The notes under the pieces were generated by a model. That model was not told the origin of the DNA and did no database searches. It saw only the letters and a list, made by a program, of their open reading frames with translations. DNA of 64,000 nt from Kitasatospora gansuensis (lineage in GTDB: Bacteria > Actinomycetota > Actinomycetes > Streptomycetales > Streptomycetaceae). The stretch lies in NCBI RefSeq assembly GCF_014203705.1, contig NZ_JACHJR010000001.1, forward strand, positions 5,828,001-5,892,000. Direction: 5' to 3'. This document shows positions 8,260 through 16,861 of the stretch, piece by piece; within the stretch, counting starts at the first letter, position 1, and each line of letters begins with the position of its first letter. A program made the translations under genes and the position numbers.

Positions 8260-8746
8260 CGAAGAACCGTTCCACGCTGTCCCGCCGGTCGGCGAACTCA
8301 CCGAGGGGTTCGCCGACCACCCGGCCGGCCAGCTCGACGGCCAGCATGCCGACGTCGGCCCGGAGTTCGAGCTCGGCCAGCTCGCGGTCGACCGCCAGCG
8401 TCGCCCGGGCCGCCGTCACCAGGGCCTCCCGTTCGGCCAGGCCCTCGGCCCGGGCCGCCGCGACCAGGGCGGCGCCCTCCTCCGCGGCTCCCTGGCGGAT
8501 CCGGGCGGCTTCGTGGTGCGCCTCGTTGAGCACCCGGCGGTACTCCGCGAATATCTCCCGGGCCTCGGCCTGGAGCCCCTCGGAGTAGTCGAGCCGGCCT
8601 TCGATGGCGTCGTGGCGATCGGCCAGGGTGCGTTCCAGGCGCGGGAACAGCACCCGCCCGAGCACGATCGTGATCACGGCGAACAGGGCGAGGCCGAAGA
8701 GCATCGCGGGCAGGTCGGGCTGGAGCGGTCCGATGTCCAGTTTCAT
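8249..8746 (-). CDS. Orphan ATP-synthase subunit-b-like membrane protein
   Basis: 165 residues. One N-terminal membrane helix (about 14-34, MLFGLALFAVITIVLG) is followed by a long charged Ala/Glu/Arg-rich helix up to residue 165, the layout of the F0 stator subunit b. The stretch FPRLERTLADRHDAIEGRL resembles the b-subunit segment just after the membrane helix. No other ATP-synthase gene is nearby, so it is not the housekeeping AtpF. The start ATG 8746 has only a weak ribosome site. It is divergent from the VMAP-type operon (143 bases between starts). It may be a paralog with a stator-like or membrane scaffold role. Confidence 0.75.
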   Translation of the reverse strand: MKLDIGPLQPDLPAMLFGLALFAVITIVLGRVLFPRLERTLADRHDAIEGRLDYSEGLQAEAREIFAEYRRVLNEAHHEAARIRQGAAEEGAALVAAARAEGLAEREALVTAARATLAVDRELAELELRADVGMLAVELAGRVVGEPLGEFADRRDSVERFFAEH

Positions 8747-8888
8747 GCCGTGACTGTACGAGCTGACGTCAAGTCATGTCCGGTGAGTGGCGGTTCCAAT
8801 GCGCAATCGCTCCGTCGGAACCGCTGCGCGCGAAGCCGTGCTGTGCGACGATCTCGGGACGTTCGTACGGTGATCCGGCCAACGCTCG

Positions 8889-9248
8889 GTGGGGGAAGTC
8901 TTGTCGGAGTACACGGAGTTCGTGACCGCCGACGGTGCGGTGGTCCGGGTCGAGCTGCAGCAGCCGCCCGCCGGCCAGGACGAGTACGGGATGCGGCCGG
9001 TCGGCCGGGGCGCGGCCGCCGCCGGGGTCGAGCGTGCCGGCGAGACCTTCGAGCAGGCGCTGGCCGGGGTCAGGGCGGCCGCCGGAGCGGCGCTCGCGGT
9101 CTTCCGGGACGGCAGCCTGAAGCCGGACGAGGTGGAGATCGAGTTCGGCGTCAAACTCACCACCGAGGCAGGGGCGTTGATCGCGCGGACCGCCGCCGAG
9201 GCCCATCTCACCGTCAGACTCAGCTGGGCCCCCGGACGCTCGGCCTGA
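8889..9248 (+). CDS. Trypsin co-occurring domain (Trypco1-like) protein
   Basis: 119 residues, small alpha/beta protein. It has FVTADGAVVRVELQQP at the start, a helix with FEQALAGVRAAAG, and the diagnostic VEIEFGVKLTTEAGALIART near the end. This is the Trypco1 (CU044_2847-type) pattern, a domain known for sitting beside trypsin-like proteases in actinobacterial conflict systems. The start could be GTG 8889 or TTG 8901; the purine run 8891-8898 would serve the latter, though closely. It is the first gene of a four-gene operon with 9 bases to the protease gene. It probably binds or regulates the protease. Confidence 0.82.
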   Translation: MGEVLSEYTEFVTADGAVVRVELQQPPAGQDEYGMRPVGRGAAAAGVERAGETFEQALAGVRAAAGAALAVFRDGSLKPDEVEIEFGVKLTTEAGALIARTAAEAHLTVRLSWAPGRSA

Positions 9249-9257
9249 GCCCGCCCG

Positions 9258-11072
9258 ATGGCGAACCCGTACTGGCTGGCCCGGATCAGCGTCGGCGGCC
9301 CTGAACCGACCGTGGGCGCGGGGGTGTTGGTCACCGACCGGCTGGTGCTGACCTGTGCCCACGTGGTGCACGGCCGGGCCACCGCCGAGGTCCGGCTGGT
9401 CAACCGCCCCGACCACCCCGGGCTGTCCGCCACCGTGCTGCGCCGGGGCCCCTGGCCGAGCGGGCGGCACGGCCGGGACGGCACCGGAGATGTCGCCGTG
9501 CTCGAACTCGCCGAGCCGGTGCCCCAACGGGTGGCCCGGCCGGCCGAGTTCGCCCCGCTGCACCACTGGGACCGGCCGCCCTACCCGGGGCTGACCGCGC
9601 ACGGCTTCCCGCTCGACCACGAGGCCGGGCGGAGCAGCGAGATCCGGCCGACCCGGGGCGGCATGCTGATCGGCGGCGAGCTGGTGCAGCTGGAGCACGA
9701 CACCCACGGCATGCCGCTCTCACCGGGTTTCAGCGGCGGCCCGGTGGTGGACTCCGAGAGCGGCGAGCTGATCGGCATCGTGACGGCGGCTCAGGACACC
9801 CTGGACCGCCCGCCGGTGCCGGGCCGGGACGGCAGGATCCGACCCGCCGTCCGGCTCGGCCAGATGCTGCCCGCCGGGGCGCTGGCCCGGTACGTCCCCG
9901 AGCTGGCCGACCTGATCCCCGGCGCCGCTCTCCCGGCCGACCAGGTACGGGAGTTGCGCACCCTGGTGACCGCGGCCGGGCCGGTGGCCGACCCGCTGGA
10001 GCTGTACCGGGCGGCCACCGCCGCGCAGGGCCTGCTGGATCCGCCGACCCGGCCCGCCACGCTCTGGGAGACCTGCTGGTTCCTGCTCTCCGAGGTCACC
10101 GAGGCGCCGGGCACCGCGCACCACCCGGTTCGCGAGTTCGCCGGGCTGCTGGCCGCCTCGGCCACCGACCCGACGCAGCGCGAGCGGCTGGACCGGCTGG
10201 CGGCCGGCGCCGACAGTGGCCGAACGACCGGCGAGCGGTGGCGGCCGATCCTGGTCGAGATCGGCCACAGCGGCTCCGGCCGGGGGAAGTTCACCGTCGG
10301 GGTGCGCACGGTGCGCGGCGGTGAGTACGGGCCGCCCCGGCTGCGCACGCTGGGCCGGTCGGCGCTGCAGGGCGAGGTGCTGGCCGAGATCGACCGGCAG
10401 CTCGGCCTGCTGGCGGCGGACGGCGCCGAGCTGATCGTCTTCGTGCTGCCGCGCACCCTGCTCACCGTGCCGGTGCACGGCTGGACCGGCAAGCGGTCGT
10501 TCGGCCCGCTGGGCGCCGACCACGCCGTGGTGGTGGTGGACCGGCAGCGCCGGGACAGCGCGGTGGACCGCCGCAAGCTGGAGATGAACTGGGCGCTGCG
10601 GCAGACCGAACGGCGCACGGTGGTGCACGGGGTGGACTGCGCCGAGCCCGGCGAGCCCCGGGCGCTCTACCACCTGCTCGGCCCGGTCGAACGCCCGCAC
10701 CTGCCCGCCCTGCCGGGCCTGCCGAAGGGCCGCCCGTACGGCCCGCTGCTGGACGCCGCGCTGAGCGCCGGGGCGCACGCGGTGATCTGGCCGGAGTGGA
10801 CCTGCGGTGAACGGCACCACCCCGGACGGAACTGCCGGGGCAGCCGCTTCACTGCCAAACTGGCAGTGGAACTGGCCGGCAGTCCACCTGGAGAACTGCC
10901 GTCCCGGATCAAGGAGTTGCGCCACCAGGCGGAGGAGAGCGGAGACCCGGCCGGGCACTGGGCGGCCGGCCTGGTCCTGCTCTGGGAGGATCCGCAGCTG
11001 CTGCCCAGCCCGCACCGACCGTACCCGGTCGCCCCGACCGTCCGTCAGTCCCGCCCCGGCGCGGGTCAGTAG
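9258..11072 (+). CDS. Trypsin-like serine protease with VMAP-C-like domain
   Basis: 604 residues. The N-terminal trypsin-like domain (1-210) has a complete triad: His35 in TCAHVV, Asp78 in GDVAVLEL, Ser159 in GFSGGP. There is no signal peptide, so it acts in the cytosol. A helical region at about 215-315 looks like an effector-associated adaptor. The C-terminal part (about 325-600) has ELIVFVLPRTLL, VHGWTGK and LVLLWEDPQLLP, the pattern of the VMAP-C domain of vWA-MoxR-associated proteins. In such systems this protein is thought to sense a signal and release its protease after remodelling by the MoxR ATPase. Its position between Trypco1 and MoxR genes supports this. The domain name was not checked by search. 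Confidence 0.85.
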   Translation: MANPYWLARISVGGPEPTVGAGVLVTDRLVLTCAHVVHGRATAEVRLVNRPDHPGLSATVLRRGPWPSGRHGRDGTGDVAVLELAEPVPQRVARPAEFAPLHHWDRPPYPGLTAHGFPLDHEAGRSSEIRPTRGGMLIGGELVQLEHDTHGMPLSPGFSGGPVVDSESGELIGIVTAAQDTLDRPPVPGRDGRIRPAVRLGQMLPAGALARYVPELADLIPGAALPADQVRELRTLVTAAGPVADPLELYRAATAAQGLLDPPTRPATLWETCWFLLSEVTEAPGTAHHPVREFAGLLAASATDPTQRERLDRLAAGADSGRTTGERWRPILVEIGHSGSGRGKFTVGVRTVRGGEYGPPRLRTLGRSALQGEVLAEIDRQLGLLAADGAELIVFVLPRTLLTVPVHGWTGKRSFGPLGADHAVVVVDRQRRDSAVDRRKLEMNWALRQTERRTVVHGVDCAEPGEPRALYHLLGPVERPHLPALPGLPKGRPYGPLLDAALSAGAHAVIWPEWTCGERHHPGRNCRGSRFTAKLAVELAGSPPGELPSRIKELRHQAEESGDPAGHWAAGLVLLWEDPQLLPSPHRPYPVAPTVRQSRPGAGQ

Positions 11073-11088
11073 CAGGAGAATCAGCACG

Positions 11089-12096
11089 ATGCCGCTGCAA
11101 CGGATCTACCGGGGCGCCGAGCAGCCCCACGACGGCCTGGCCGACCTCCCAGCGCCGCCGCCCTGGCGCGCCTTCGACGGCGGCCCCGCGCTGCCCACCC
11201 CCGAGGCCGCGGCCGATCCCGGCGCCGCCTCGGCCGGGCACCGGGCCGCCACCTTCCGCCCCACCCCGGAGACCGTCGAGCTGGTGAACGCCGCCCTCCA
11301 CCTGCGCCGCCCGCTGCTGGTCACCGGTCCGCCCGGCAGCGGCAAGTCCAGCCTCCCGTACGCGGTGGCCCGGGAGTTGGGCCTCGGCCCGGTGCTCCGC
11401 TGGAACATCACCAGCCGCAGCGCGCTGCGCGACGGCCTCTACCAGTACGACCCGCTGTCCCGGCTCTACGCCGCCAACCAGGCGGGCCCGGACGGCGCGG
11501 GCGCGGGCCTGGAGGAGCACCTGCGGCTCGGCCCGCTGGGCACCGCGCTGCTCCCGTACCGGCGGCCCCGGGTGCTGCTGATCGACGAGATCGACAAGGG
11601 CGACCTGGACCTGCCCAACGACCTGCTGCACGTGCTGGAGGACGGGCAGTACGAGATCGACGAACTGGTCCGGGCCGCACCGCAGTTGCCGGAAGCCGAG
11701 GTACTCACCGCGGACGGGCTGAGCCGGGCGCCGGTGCGCGGCGGGCGGGTGCGCTGCCGGGCCTTCCCGTTCACCGTGCTGACCAGCAACGCCGAGCGGG
11801 AGTTCCCGGCCGCCTTCCTGCGCCGCTGCGTGGTGCTGGAGCTGCGCCGCCCCGAGGGCGGTGAACTGGAGGAGATCGTCCGCTCGCACCTCCCGTCGGC
11901 GGACCACACCCTGGTGGCCGAGATCCTCCAGGTCTTCCTGGACCGGCGGGCCGAGGGCGAGTTGGCCACCGACCAGCTGCTGAACGCGATCTACCTGACC
12001 GCCCGTCCCGAGCTCGCCGACCAGGCCGACCGGGCGGCGCTGGCCGCCCGGGTGATGCCCTATCTGAGCAGAGGCCGGGACGACGATGACTTCTGA
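11089..12096 (+). CDS. MoxR-type AAA+ ATPase
   Basis: 335 residues. Walker A is GPPGSGKS at 80-87, Walker B is VLLIDEID at 162-169, sensor 1 is in TSNAEREFP, and arginines follow in AAFLRRC. The first 60 residues are low-complexity. The start is ATG 11089 with AGGAG at 11074-11078; the frame is open upstream to 10807, but that part runs through the protease gene. The last 11 bases overlap the next gene. MoxR ATPases work with vWA-domain proteins as chaperone-like remodellers, and here the partner would be the following gene. All ATPase motifs look intact. Confidence 0.92.
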   Translation: MPLQRIYRGAEQPHDGLADLPAPPPWRAFDGGPALPTPEAAADPGAASAGHRAATFRPTPETVELVNAALHLRRPLLVTGPPGSGKSSLPYAVARELGLGPVLRWNITSRSALRDGLYQYDPLSRLYAANQAGPDGAGAGLEEHLRLGPLGTALLPYRRPRVLLIDEIDKGDLDLPNDLLHVLEDGQYEIDELVRAAPQLPEAEVLTADGLSRAPVRGGRVRCRAFPFTVLTSNAEREFPAAFLRRCVVLELRRPEGGELEEIVRSHLPSADHTLVAEILQVFLDRRAEGELATDQLLNAIYLTARPELADQADRAALAARVMPYLSRGRDDDDF

Positions 12097-14632
12097 GCGG
12101 CGGGGAGCCCTGGACCGGCTCGCCGCCCTGCTCACCGGCCTCGGCCGCCCCGAGCCGGACCCGGTGGAGCTGGCCGAGCTGCTCTGGTTGGCGGCCCGGA
12201 GCGAGAGCACCCCGGACGGCGTGCCCGCCGACCGTCCCGGTGGCCGGGCCGCGCCGGGCGCGCTCGGTGCTGACAGACCGTCAGCGGACTTCCGGGCCGA
12301 GCCGGTCGGCCCACTGCTGCCGCTGCACCTGCCGGCCGCCGACCCGGCCGACGGGACGGCCGCCGCCGGTACGGTGGCCACCCCGAGCGCGCCGATGCTG
12401 GCCCGGCCGCTCGACCTGCAGCGCGCGCTGCGCCCGCTCAAGCGCCAAGTGCCGGACCCGCGGCGTGCGTTGCTGGACGAGGACGCCACCGCCAACCGGC
12501 TGGCCGAGGCGCTCCGCGGCCCCGATCCGGTGCACTGGCTGCCGGTGCTGCGGACCGGTGCCGAGCGCTGGCTGAGCCTGCGGCTGGTGCTGGACTGCGG
12601 CCCGACCATGGCGCTCTGGCGCCCGCTGGCCCGCGAACTCGCCCTGCTGCTGCGGCAGACCGGCGCCTTCCGCCAGGTCGGCTCGGCCCGACTGACCGCC
12701 GACGGCGTGCTGACCGGGGCGCAGCCGGGCCCCCGGGTGGTCACCCTGGTGCTCAGCGACGGCATGGGTCCGCAGTGGCGCCCTGGCCCGGCGGGCGAGC
12801 GCTGGTACCGGACGCTGGGCGCGCTGCTGCGGCGCGGCCCGGTGGCGGTGCTCCAGCCGCTGCCCGAGCGGCTCTGGCCGCTGACCGCGCTGCCCGCCGT
12901 GCCCGGGGTGCTCGGCGCACCGGAGGCCGGGGTGGCCAACTCCGGGTACGGCTTCCGGCCGCTGGACCGCCCGGTCGGCCCGGGGTTGGTGCTGCCGGTG
13001 CTGGAGGCCGATCCGGAGTGGGTGGCGAACTGGGCCGCCCTGGTGGGAAGTCCGGGCGGCGCGGAGGTGGTCGGCGCGGCGCTCCGGATCGGTCAGCTGC
13101 CGGTCGGCGTCGAGGAGGCCCCGGCGGCCGGACCGGCCGGGCAGGACGCCGAGGAGCTGGTCCGGCGGTTCCGCGCGGTCGCCTCCCGGGAGGCGTACAC
13201 GCTGGCCGGGCTGGCCGCGCTCACCACGCCCGCGCTGCCGGTGCTGCGGCTGCTGCAACGGGCCGCGCTGGCCCGGCCCCGGCCGCAGCAGCTGGCCGAG
13301 CTGGTGGTCAGCGGGCTGCTGACCGAACGGCCCGGCCACCAGGACAGGTTCGAATTCCGGCCGGGTGTACGGGAGTTGCTGATCCACACGCTGCCCAGAT
13401 CGGTCACCCACCAGGCGGTCGGCCTGCTGATCCGGGTCGGCGAGCAGATCGCCGCCCGGGCCGGGCTGGTGCCGAACGAGCTGGCCGCGATTGCCGCCAC
13501 CGACACCGAGGGCGCCCCGCTCACCGCCGAGACCCGTCCGTTCGCGCTGGTCAGCCCGGCGGCCCTGGGCATCGTCGGCCTCCGGGAGCCGGTCGCCGCG
13601 GTGGCCGAGACCGCCCGGATCGGCCCGCGCGGCGCCCGGGCGGTCCTGGTGGCGCTGAACCCGAGCCGGGCCGAGGCGGCGCAACTGCGCGAACTGGTGG
13701 CCGCCCTGGGCGATCCGGAGCTGGTCGGGATGCGCCCCGAGCACATCAGGATCGGACTGGACACGGCGGAGGACTTCCGGTCCGTGCTGCGCCGGGCGGA
13801 CCGGGAGGCGGACGGCATCCTGCTGGTCTACCTGTCGGGCTGGTGGGCCGAGGTCGACCGCTTGCTCGGTGAGCTGCTGGGGCTGCGGCGCCCTCCGGTG
13901 CTGATGCTGGATCTGATCGGCGGGAGCCCGCCGGAGCTGCCCTACCCCCGGGTGGTGATGATCCGTCGGCAGTCCGACCGCTCACTGGCCGCGCTGTGCG
14001 CCGAGGTGCTCAGGACCGGCCGGTTCGGCGGGCCGCCGGAGCTGGACCTGCGGGACTTCGCGGCCGAGCTGGCCGACCGCGCCGACCCCGGTGTCCGGCT
14101 GCAGGTCCAGCTGCCCGAGCCGATGCTGTTCACCCGGAACCCGGCCGGGCAGCGCTACTGCTACCTGGGCCGAGCGCCGGGGGAGGACCCAGCGGTGGAC
14201 CGGTTCGTCGCCGATCTCGGCGAGGAGGTCTGGCAGTTGACCGACCTGGCGGTGGCGACCCGGCAGCCGGGCGCGGTGGCCCGGTGTGAGGTATTCGTCC
14301 CGCTGTACGAGCGGGAGTACTTCCGCAGCGCCCGGTGCGGCCGGGAGTGGGCGGCCTTCACCCGCCGCACCGACCTGTCCCGGGGCTTCGTCCCGGTCTT
14401 CGGACGGCCCCTGCCGTACCTCGAACTTCCCTACACCGCGCGCCAGTTGCACTACCGCGACCACCAGTACGGGGACGACTACGCCCGACTGGGCCTGTTC
14501 GGCCTGCCGCCGCAGAGCTACGAGCTCGCCGTGCACCGGATCGCCGCCCGGATCGTCGAGGTGGCCGAGCGGCACCGCATCCCGCCCGGCCACCCGGTCG
14601 ACCTCGCCGCGCTGCCGAACGCGTTCCGCTGA
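12086..14632 (+). CDS. SAV_2336-type protein: vWA-like, caspase-like (inactive) and TIR-like domains
   Basis: 848 residues. Residues 1-60 look like the SAV_2336 N-terminal module. Around 160-330 is a vWA-like fold (LRLVLDCGPTMALW, TLVLSDGMGPQW) in which the metal-site Ser residues are not conserved. A helical region follows. Residues about 510-640 resemble a caspase-like domain: ARAVLVALN opening, then LLVYLSGWW where active proteins have GHG, and VLMLDLIGG where they have Asp-Cys. From about 690 to the end is a TIR-like domain of the FxsC type (YCYLGRAPGEDP, CEVFVPLYEREYF, CGREWAAF, Glu754 as the possible catalytic Glu). It is probably the vWA partner of MoxR and the effector carrier. Domain limits are estimates. 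Confidence 0.8.
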   Translation: MTSERRGALDRLAALLTGLGRPEPDPVELAELLWLAARSESTPDGVPADRPGGRAAPGALGADRPSADFRAEPVGPLLPLHLPAADPADGTAAAGTVATPSAPMLARPLDLQRALRPLKRQVPDPRRALLDEDATANRLAEALRGPDPVHWLPVLRTGAERWLSLRLVLDCGPTMALWRPLARELALLLRQTGAFRQVGSARLTADGVLTGAQPGPRVVTLVLSDGMGPQWRPGPAGERWYRTLGALLRRGPVAVLQPLPERLWPLTALPAVPGVLGAPEAGVANSGYGFRPLDRPVGPGLVLPVLEADPEWVANWAALVGSPGGAEVVGAALRIGQLPVGVEEAPAAGPAGQDAEELVRRFRAVASREAYTLAGLAALTTPALPVLRLLQRAALARPRPQQLAELVVSGLLTERPGHQDRFEFRPGVRELLIHTLPRSVTHQAVGLLIRVGEQIAARAGLVPNELAAIAATDTEGAPLTAETRPFALVSPAALGIVGLREPVAAVAETARIGPRGARAVLVALNPSRAEAAQLRELVAALGDPELVGMRPEHIRIGLDTAEDFRSVLRRADREADGILLVYLSGWWAEVDRLLGELLGLRRPPVLMLDLIGGSPPELPYPRVVMIRRQSDRSLAALCAEVLRTGRFGGPPELDLRDFAAELADRADPGVRLQVQLPEPMLFTRNPAGQRYCYLGRAPGEDPAVDRFVADLGEEVWQLTDLAVATRQPGAVARCEVFVPLYEREYFRSARCGREWAAFTRRTDLSRGFVPVFGRPLPYLELPYTARQLHYRDHQYGDDYARLGLFGLPPQSYELAVHRIAARIVEVAERHRIPPGHPVDLAALPNAFR

Positions 14633-14638
14633 TCCGGG

Positions 14639-15877
14639 TCAGGTGACCTCGCCGCGCCGCCCGAACTGCTCCTCGCGCCACTCCTCGGACTCCAGCACCT
14701 CGGCCAACTGCCGGGCCGCGTCCCAGACTTCGGTGTACGAGAGGTAGAGCGGGGTGAAGCCGAACCGCATCAGGTCCGGCGCCCGGAAGTCACCGACCAC
14801 GCCACGCGCGATCAGCGCCTGCACCACCGGGTACCCGTCCGGGTGCCGCAGCGCGACCTGGCTGCCGCGCCTGGCCCGCTCGCGCGGCGTGACCACCTCG
14901 ACGCCGTACTTGGCCAGCGGATCGACCAGCTCGATGAACAGCTCGGTCAGCGCCAGGCTCTTGGCCCGCACCTCGGCCAGGTCGACCTGCTCCCAGATCT
15001 CCAGGCTGGACTCCAGCGCGGCCTGCCCGAGCAGCGACGGCGAGCTGGTGAGGAACCGGCCGATGCCGTCCACCGGCCGGTAGCCCGGCTCGAAGTCGAA
15101 CGGCTTCGCGTGGCCGAACCAGCCGCTGAGCGGCTGCTCCGCGGCGGCCAGGTGACGCTCCGCCACGTACAGGAAGGCGGGTGAACCGGGGCCGCTGTTC
15201 AGGTACTTGTAGGTGCAGCCGACCGCGAAGTCGACGCCGTTCGCGTCCAGCTCGATCGGCAGCGCGCCGACCGCGTGGCAGACGTCCCAGACCATCAGCG
15301 CGCCGGCCGCCTGCACCTGGCGGGTGATCGCGGGCAGGTCGAGCAGCTCGCCGGTGCGGTAGTCGACCAGCGAGAGCAGCACGACTGCGGTGTCGGGGCC
15401 GAGCCGGTCGGCCAACTGGTCGGCGGAGTCCAGCAGTTCGGTCCGGGCCCCGCCGCCGGCCAGCGCGCTGACGCCCTCGGCGATGTACAGGTCGGTTGGG
15501 AAGGCGGCCCGCTCGGCCAGCACGGTGGAGCGGCCCGGACGCAGCCCGAGCGCGGCGGCCAGCACCTTGAAGAGGTTCACCGAGGTGGTGTCGCAGACCA
15601 CCACCTGCCCGGCGGCGGCACCGAGCAGCGGGGCCACCCGGGCGCCCAGGGTGTGCGGCTTGGCGAACCAGCCCGCCTCGTTCCAGCTGCGGATCAGCTG
15701 CTGCCCCCACTCCTGCTCGACCACCTGCCGCACCCGTTCGGGGGTACGGGCGGGCAGCACGCCCAGCGAGTTCCCGTCCAGGTAGATCAGGCCCTCGGGC
15801 AGTACGAACTCGGCCCGGAAGGGCGCCAGCGGGTCGGCGGCGTCGAGTGCGGCGCACTCCTCACGCGTAGTGGTCAC
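14639..15877 (-). CDS. kynU: Kynureninase
   Basis: 412 residues, fold-type I PLP enzyme that cleaves kynurenine to anthranilate and alanine. Seen: YLDGNSLG near the N-terminus, VWDVCHAVGALP, and the PLP Lys224 in CTYKYLNSGPGSPAF. The C-terminus has LRFGF-like LMRFGFTPLYLSYTEVWDA. The GTG start at 15877 overlaps the dioxygenase stop by 4 bases (the frame is open far upstream, which is a shadow). It forms a two-gene operon with tryptophan 2,3-dioxygenase. No kynurenine formamidase is seen in the window; it must be elsewhere or spontaneous. It ends 6 bases from the convergent VMAP-type operon. Confidence 0.96.
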   Translation of the reverse strand: MTTTREECAALDAADPLAPFRAEFVLPEGLIYLDGNSLGVLPARTPERVRQVVEQEWGQQLIRSWNEAGWFAKPHTLGARVAPLLGAAAGQVVVCDTTSVNLFKVLAAALGLRPGRSTVLAERAAFPTDLYIAEGVSALAGGGARTELLDSADQLADRLGPDTAVVLLSLVDYRTGELLDLPAITRQVQAAGALMVWDVCHAVGALPIELDANGVDFAVGCTYKYLNSGPGSPAFLYVAERHLAAAEQPLSGWFGHAKPFDFEPGYRPVDGIGRFLTSSPSLLGQAALESSLEIWEQVDLAEVRAKSLALTELFIELVDPLAKYGVEVVTPRERARRGSQVALRHPDGYPVVQALIARGVVGDFRAPDLMRFGFTPLYLSYTEVWDAARQLAEVLESEEWREEQFGRRGEVT

Positions 15878-16707
15878 AGTGCGTTCCTCACGGTCCACAG
15901 CTCGGGGAAGACATCCTGGTCGGCCGACTCCTTGAGCCAGCTCAGGCCGCTGGAGCCGCCGGTGCCCGGCTTGGCGCCCATCGAGCGCTTCACGGCCGAG
16001 TAGTGCCGCTGACGCCAGCGGGTCACCCGCTCGGCGGTGTCCAGCAGCGATTCGCCGAGCCGGGCCAGGTCGGCCAGCGCCGGGTCGGTGTAGACCTGCC
16101 GCCAGGCCGCCTCGACCTGCTCGGTCGGCCGGTAGCGGGCCGGGCCGCCGGTCACGTCCACGGTCAGGCCGCGCCGGGAGAGCAGTGCCAGCACCTCGTC
16201 GTACAGGCTCGGGCTCTCCAGCGCCGCGGTCAGCTCGGCGTGCACGGCGGGCACGCCCTGATACATCGCCAGCAGCCGTTCGCTCTTGTTGCCGAGCAGG
16301 AACTCCAGCCGCAGGAAGGCCGAGGACTGGAAGCCGCTGGCCTCGCCGAGCACCGGGCGGAAGGCGTTGAACTCCAGCGGGGTCATGGTGGCCAGCAGGT
16401 CCCAGGAGCTCACCAGCACGTCCTGGGTGTACTGCCCGCGCCGCAGGGCGGCCAGCGCGGAGGTCAGGTCGTCCTCGCGCAGGGCGTGCTGGGCGGTCGT
16501 CCAGTCGTGTCTGAGCAGGTCGAACAGCAGCTCCATCACCTGGGTGCTGATGATGAACGACAGCTCGGCGTCCACCTTGCTGCGCGGGTGCTGGAGGCTG
16601 TGCAGCACGTCCAGCCGGACGTACTTGGCGTAGGGGGTGCCGACCTCGGGCTCGTCGGCCGGACCGAAGCTGAGTTTGGGCGTACTGACCTCGGACTGAC
16701 CCGGCAT
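15874..16707 (-). CDS. kynA: Tryptophan 2,3-dioxygenase
   Basis: 277 residues, heme dioxygenase that opens the tryptophan ring, first step of the kynurenine pathway. Family motifs are YAKYVRLDVLHSLQ, ELSFIISTQVMELLF (with the conserved active-site region), ESSGFQS-like GEASGFQSSAFLRLEFLLGNK, and RWRQRHYSAVKRSMGAKPGTGGSSG at the end. The start ATG 16707 is preceded by a strong AGGAGGA (complement of 16711-16717). It precedes kynureninase, with which it overlaps. A divergent Lrp gene and an inverted repeat upstream suggest control by tryptophan or kynurenine through that regulator. Confidence 0.96.
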   Translation of the reverse strand: MPGQSEVSTPKLSFGPADEPEVGTPYAKYVRLDVLHSLQHPRSKVDAELSFIISTQVMELLFDLLRHDWTTAQHALREDDLTSALAALRRGQYTQDVLVSSWDLLATMTPLEFNAFRPVLGEASGFQSSAFLRLEFLLGNKSERLLAMYQGVPAVHAELTAALESPSLYDEVLALLSRRGLTVDVTGGPARYRPTEQVEAAWRQVYTDPALADLARLGESLLDTAERVTRWRQRHYSAVKRSMGAKPGTGGSSGLSWLKESADQDVFPELWTVRNAL

Positions 16708-16821
16708 GGTTCCTCCTGTGCTCACCACCCGCCTTCGGGCGGCCCCCATTGTGCGGCGGGCGGGCCGCCGGATTGAATGGGCGACGGATGCGGGATCGGC
16801 CGGTCGGCCTTTCGGACGGAA

Positions 16822-16858
16822 GGTCTTTTCCGGCTCGGCCTGCCGAACGGAAAGGACC
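16822..16858. promoter_or_regulatory. Inverted repeat between kynA and the lrp-type gene
   Basis: GGTCTTTTCCG at 16822-16832 and CGGAAAGGACC at 16848-16858 match as an inverted repeat in 10 of 11 positions with a 15-base gap. An overlapping imperfect palindrome (CCTTTCGGAC...GGAAGG) lies at 16808-16823. It sits just before the Lrp start, a good candidate binding site for that regulator over the divergent promoters. Confidence 0.6.
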
Positions 16859-16861
16859 GCC

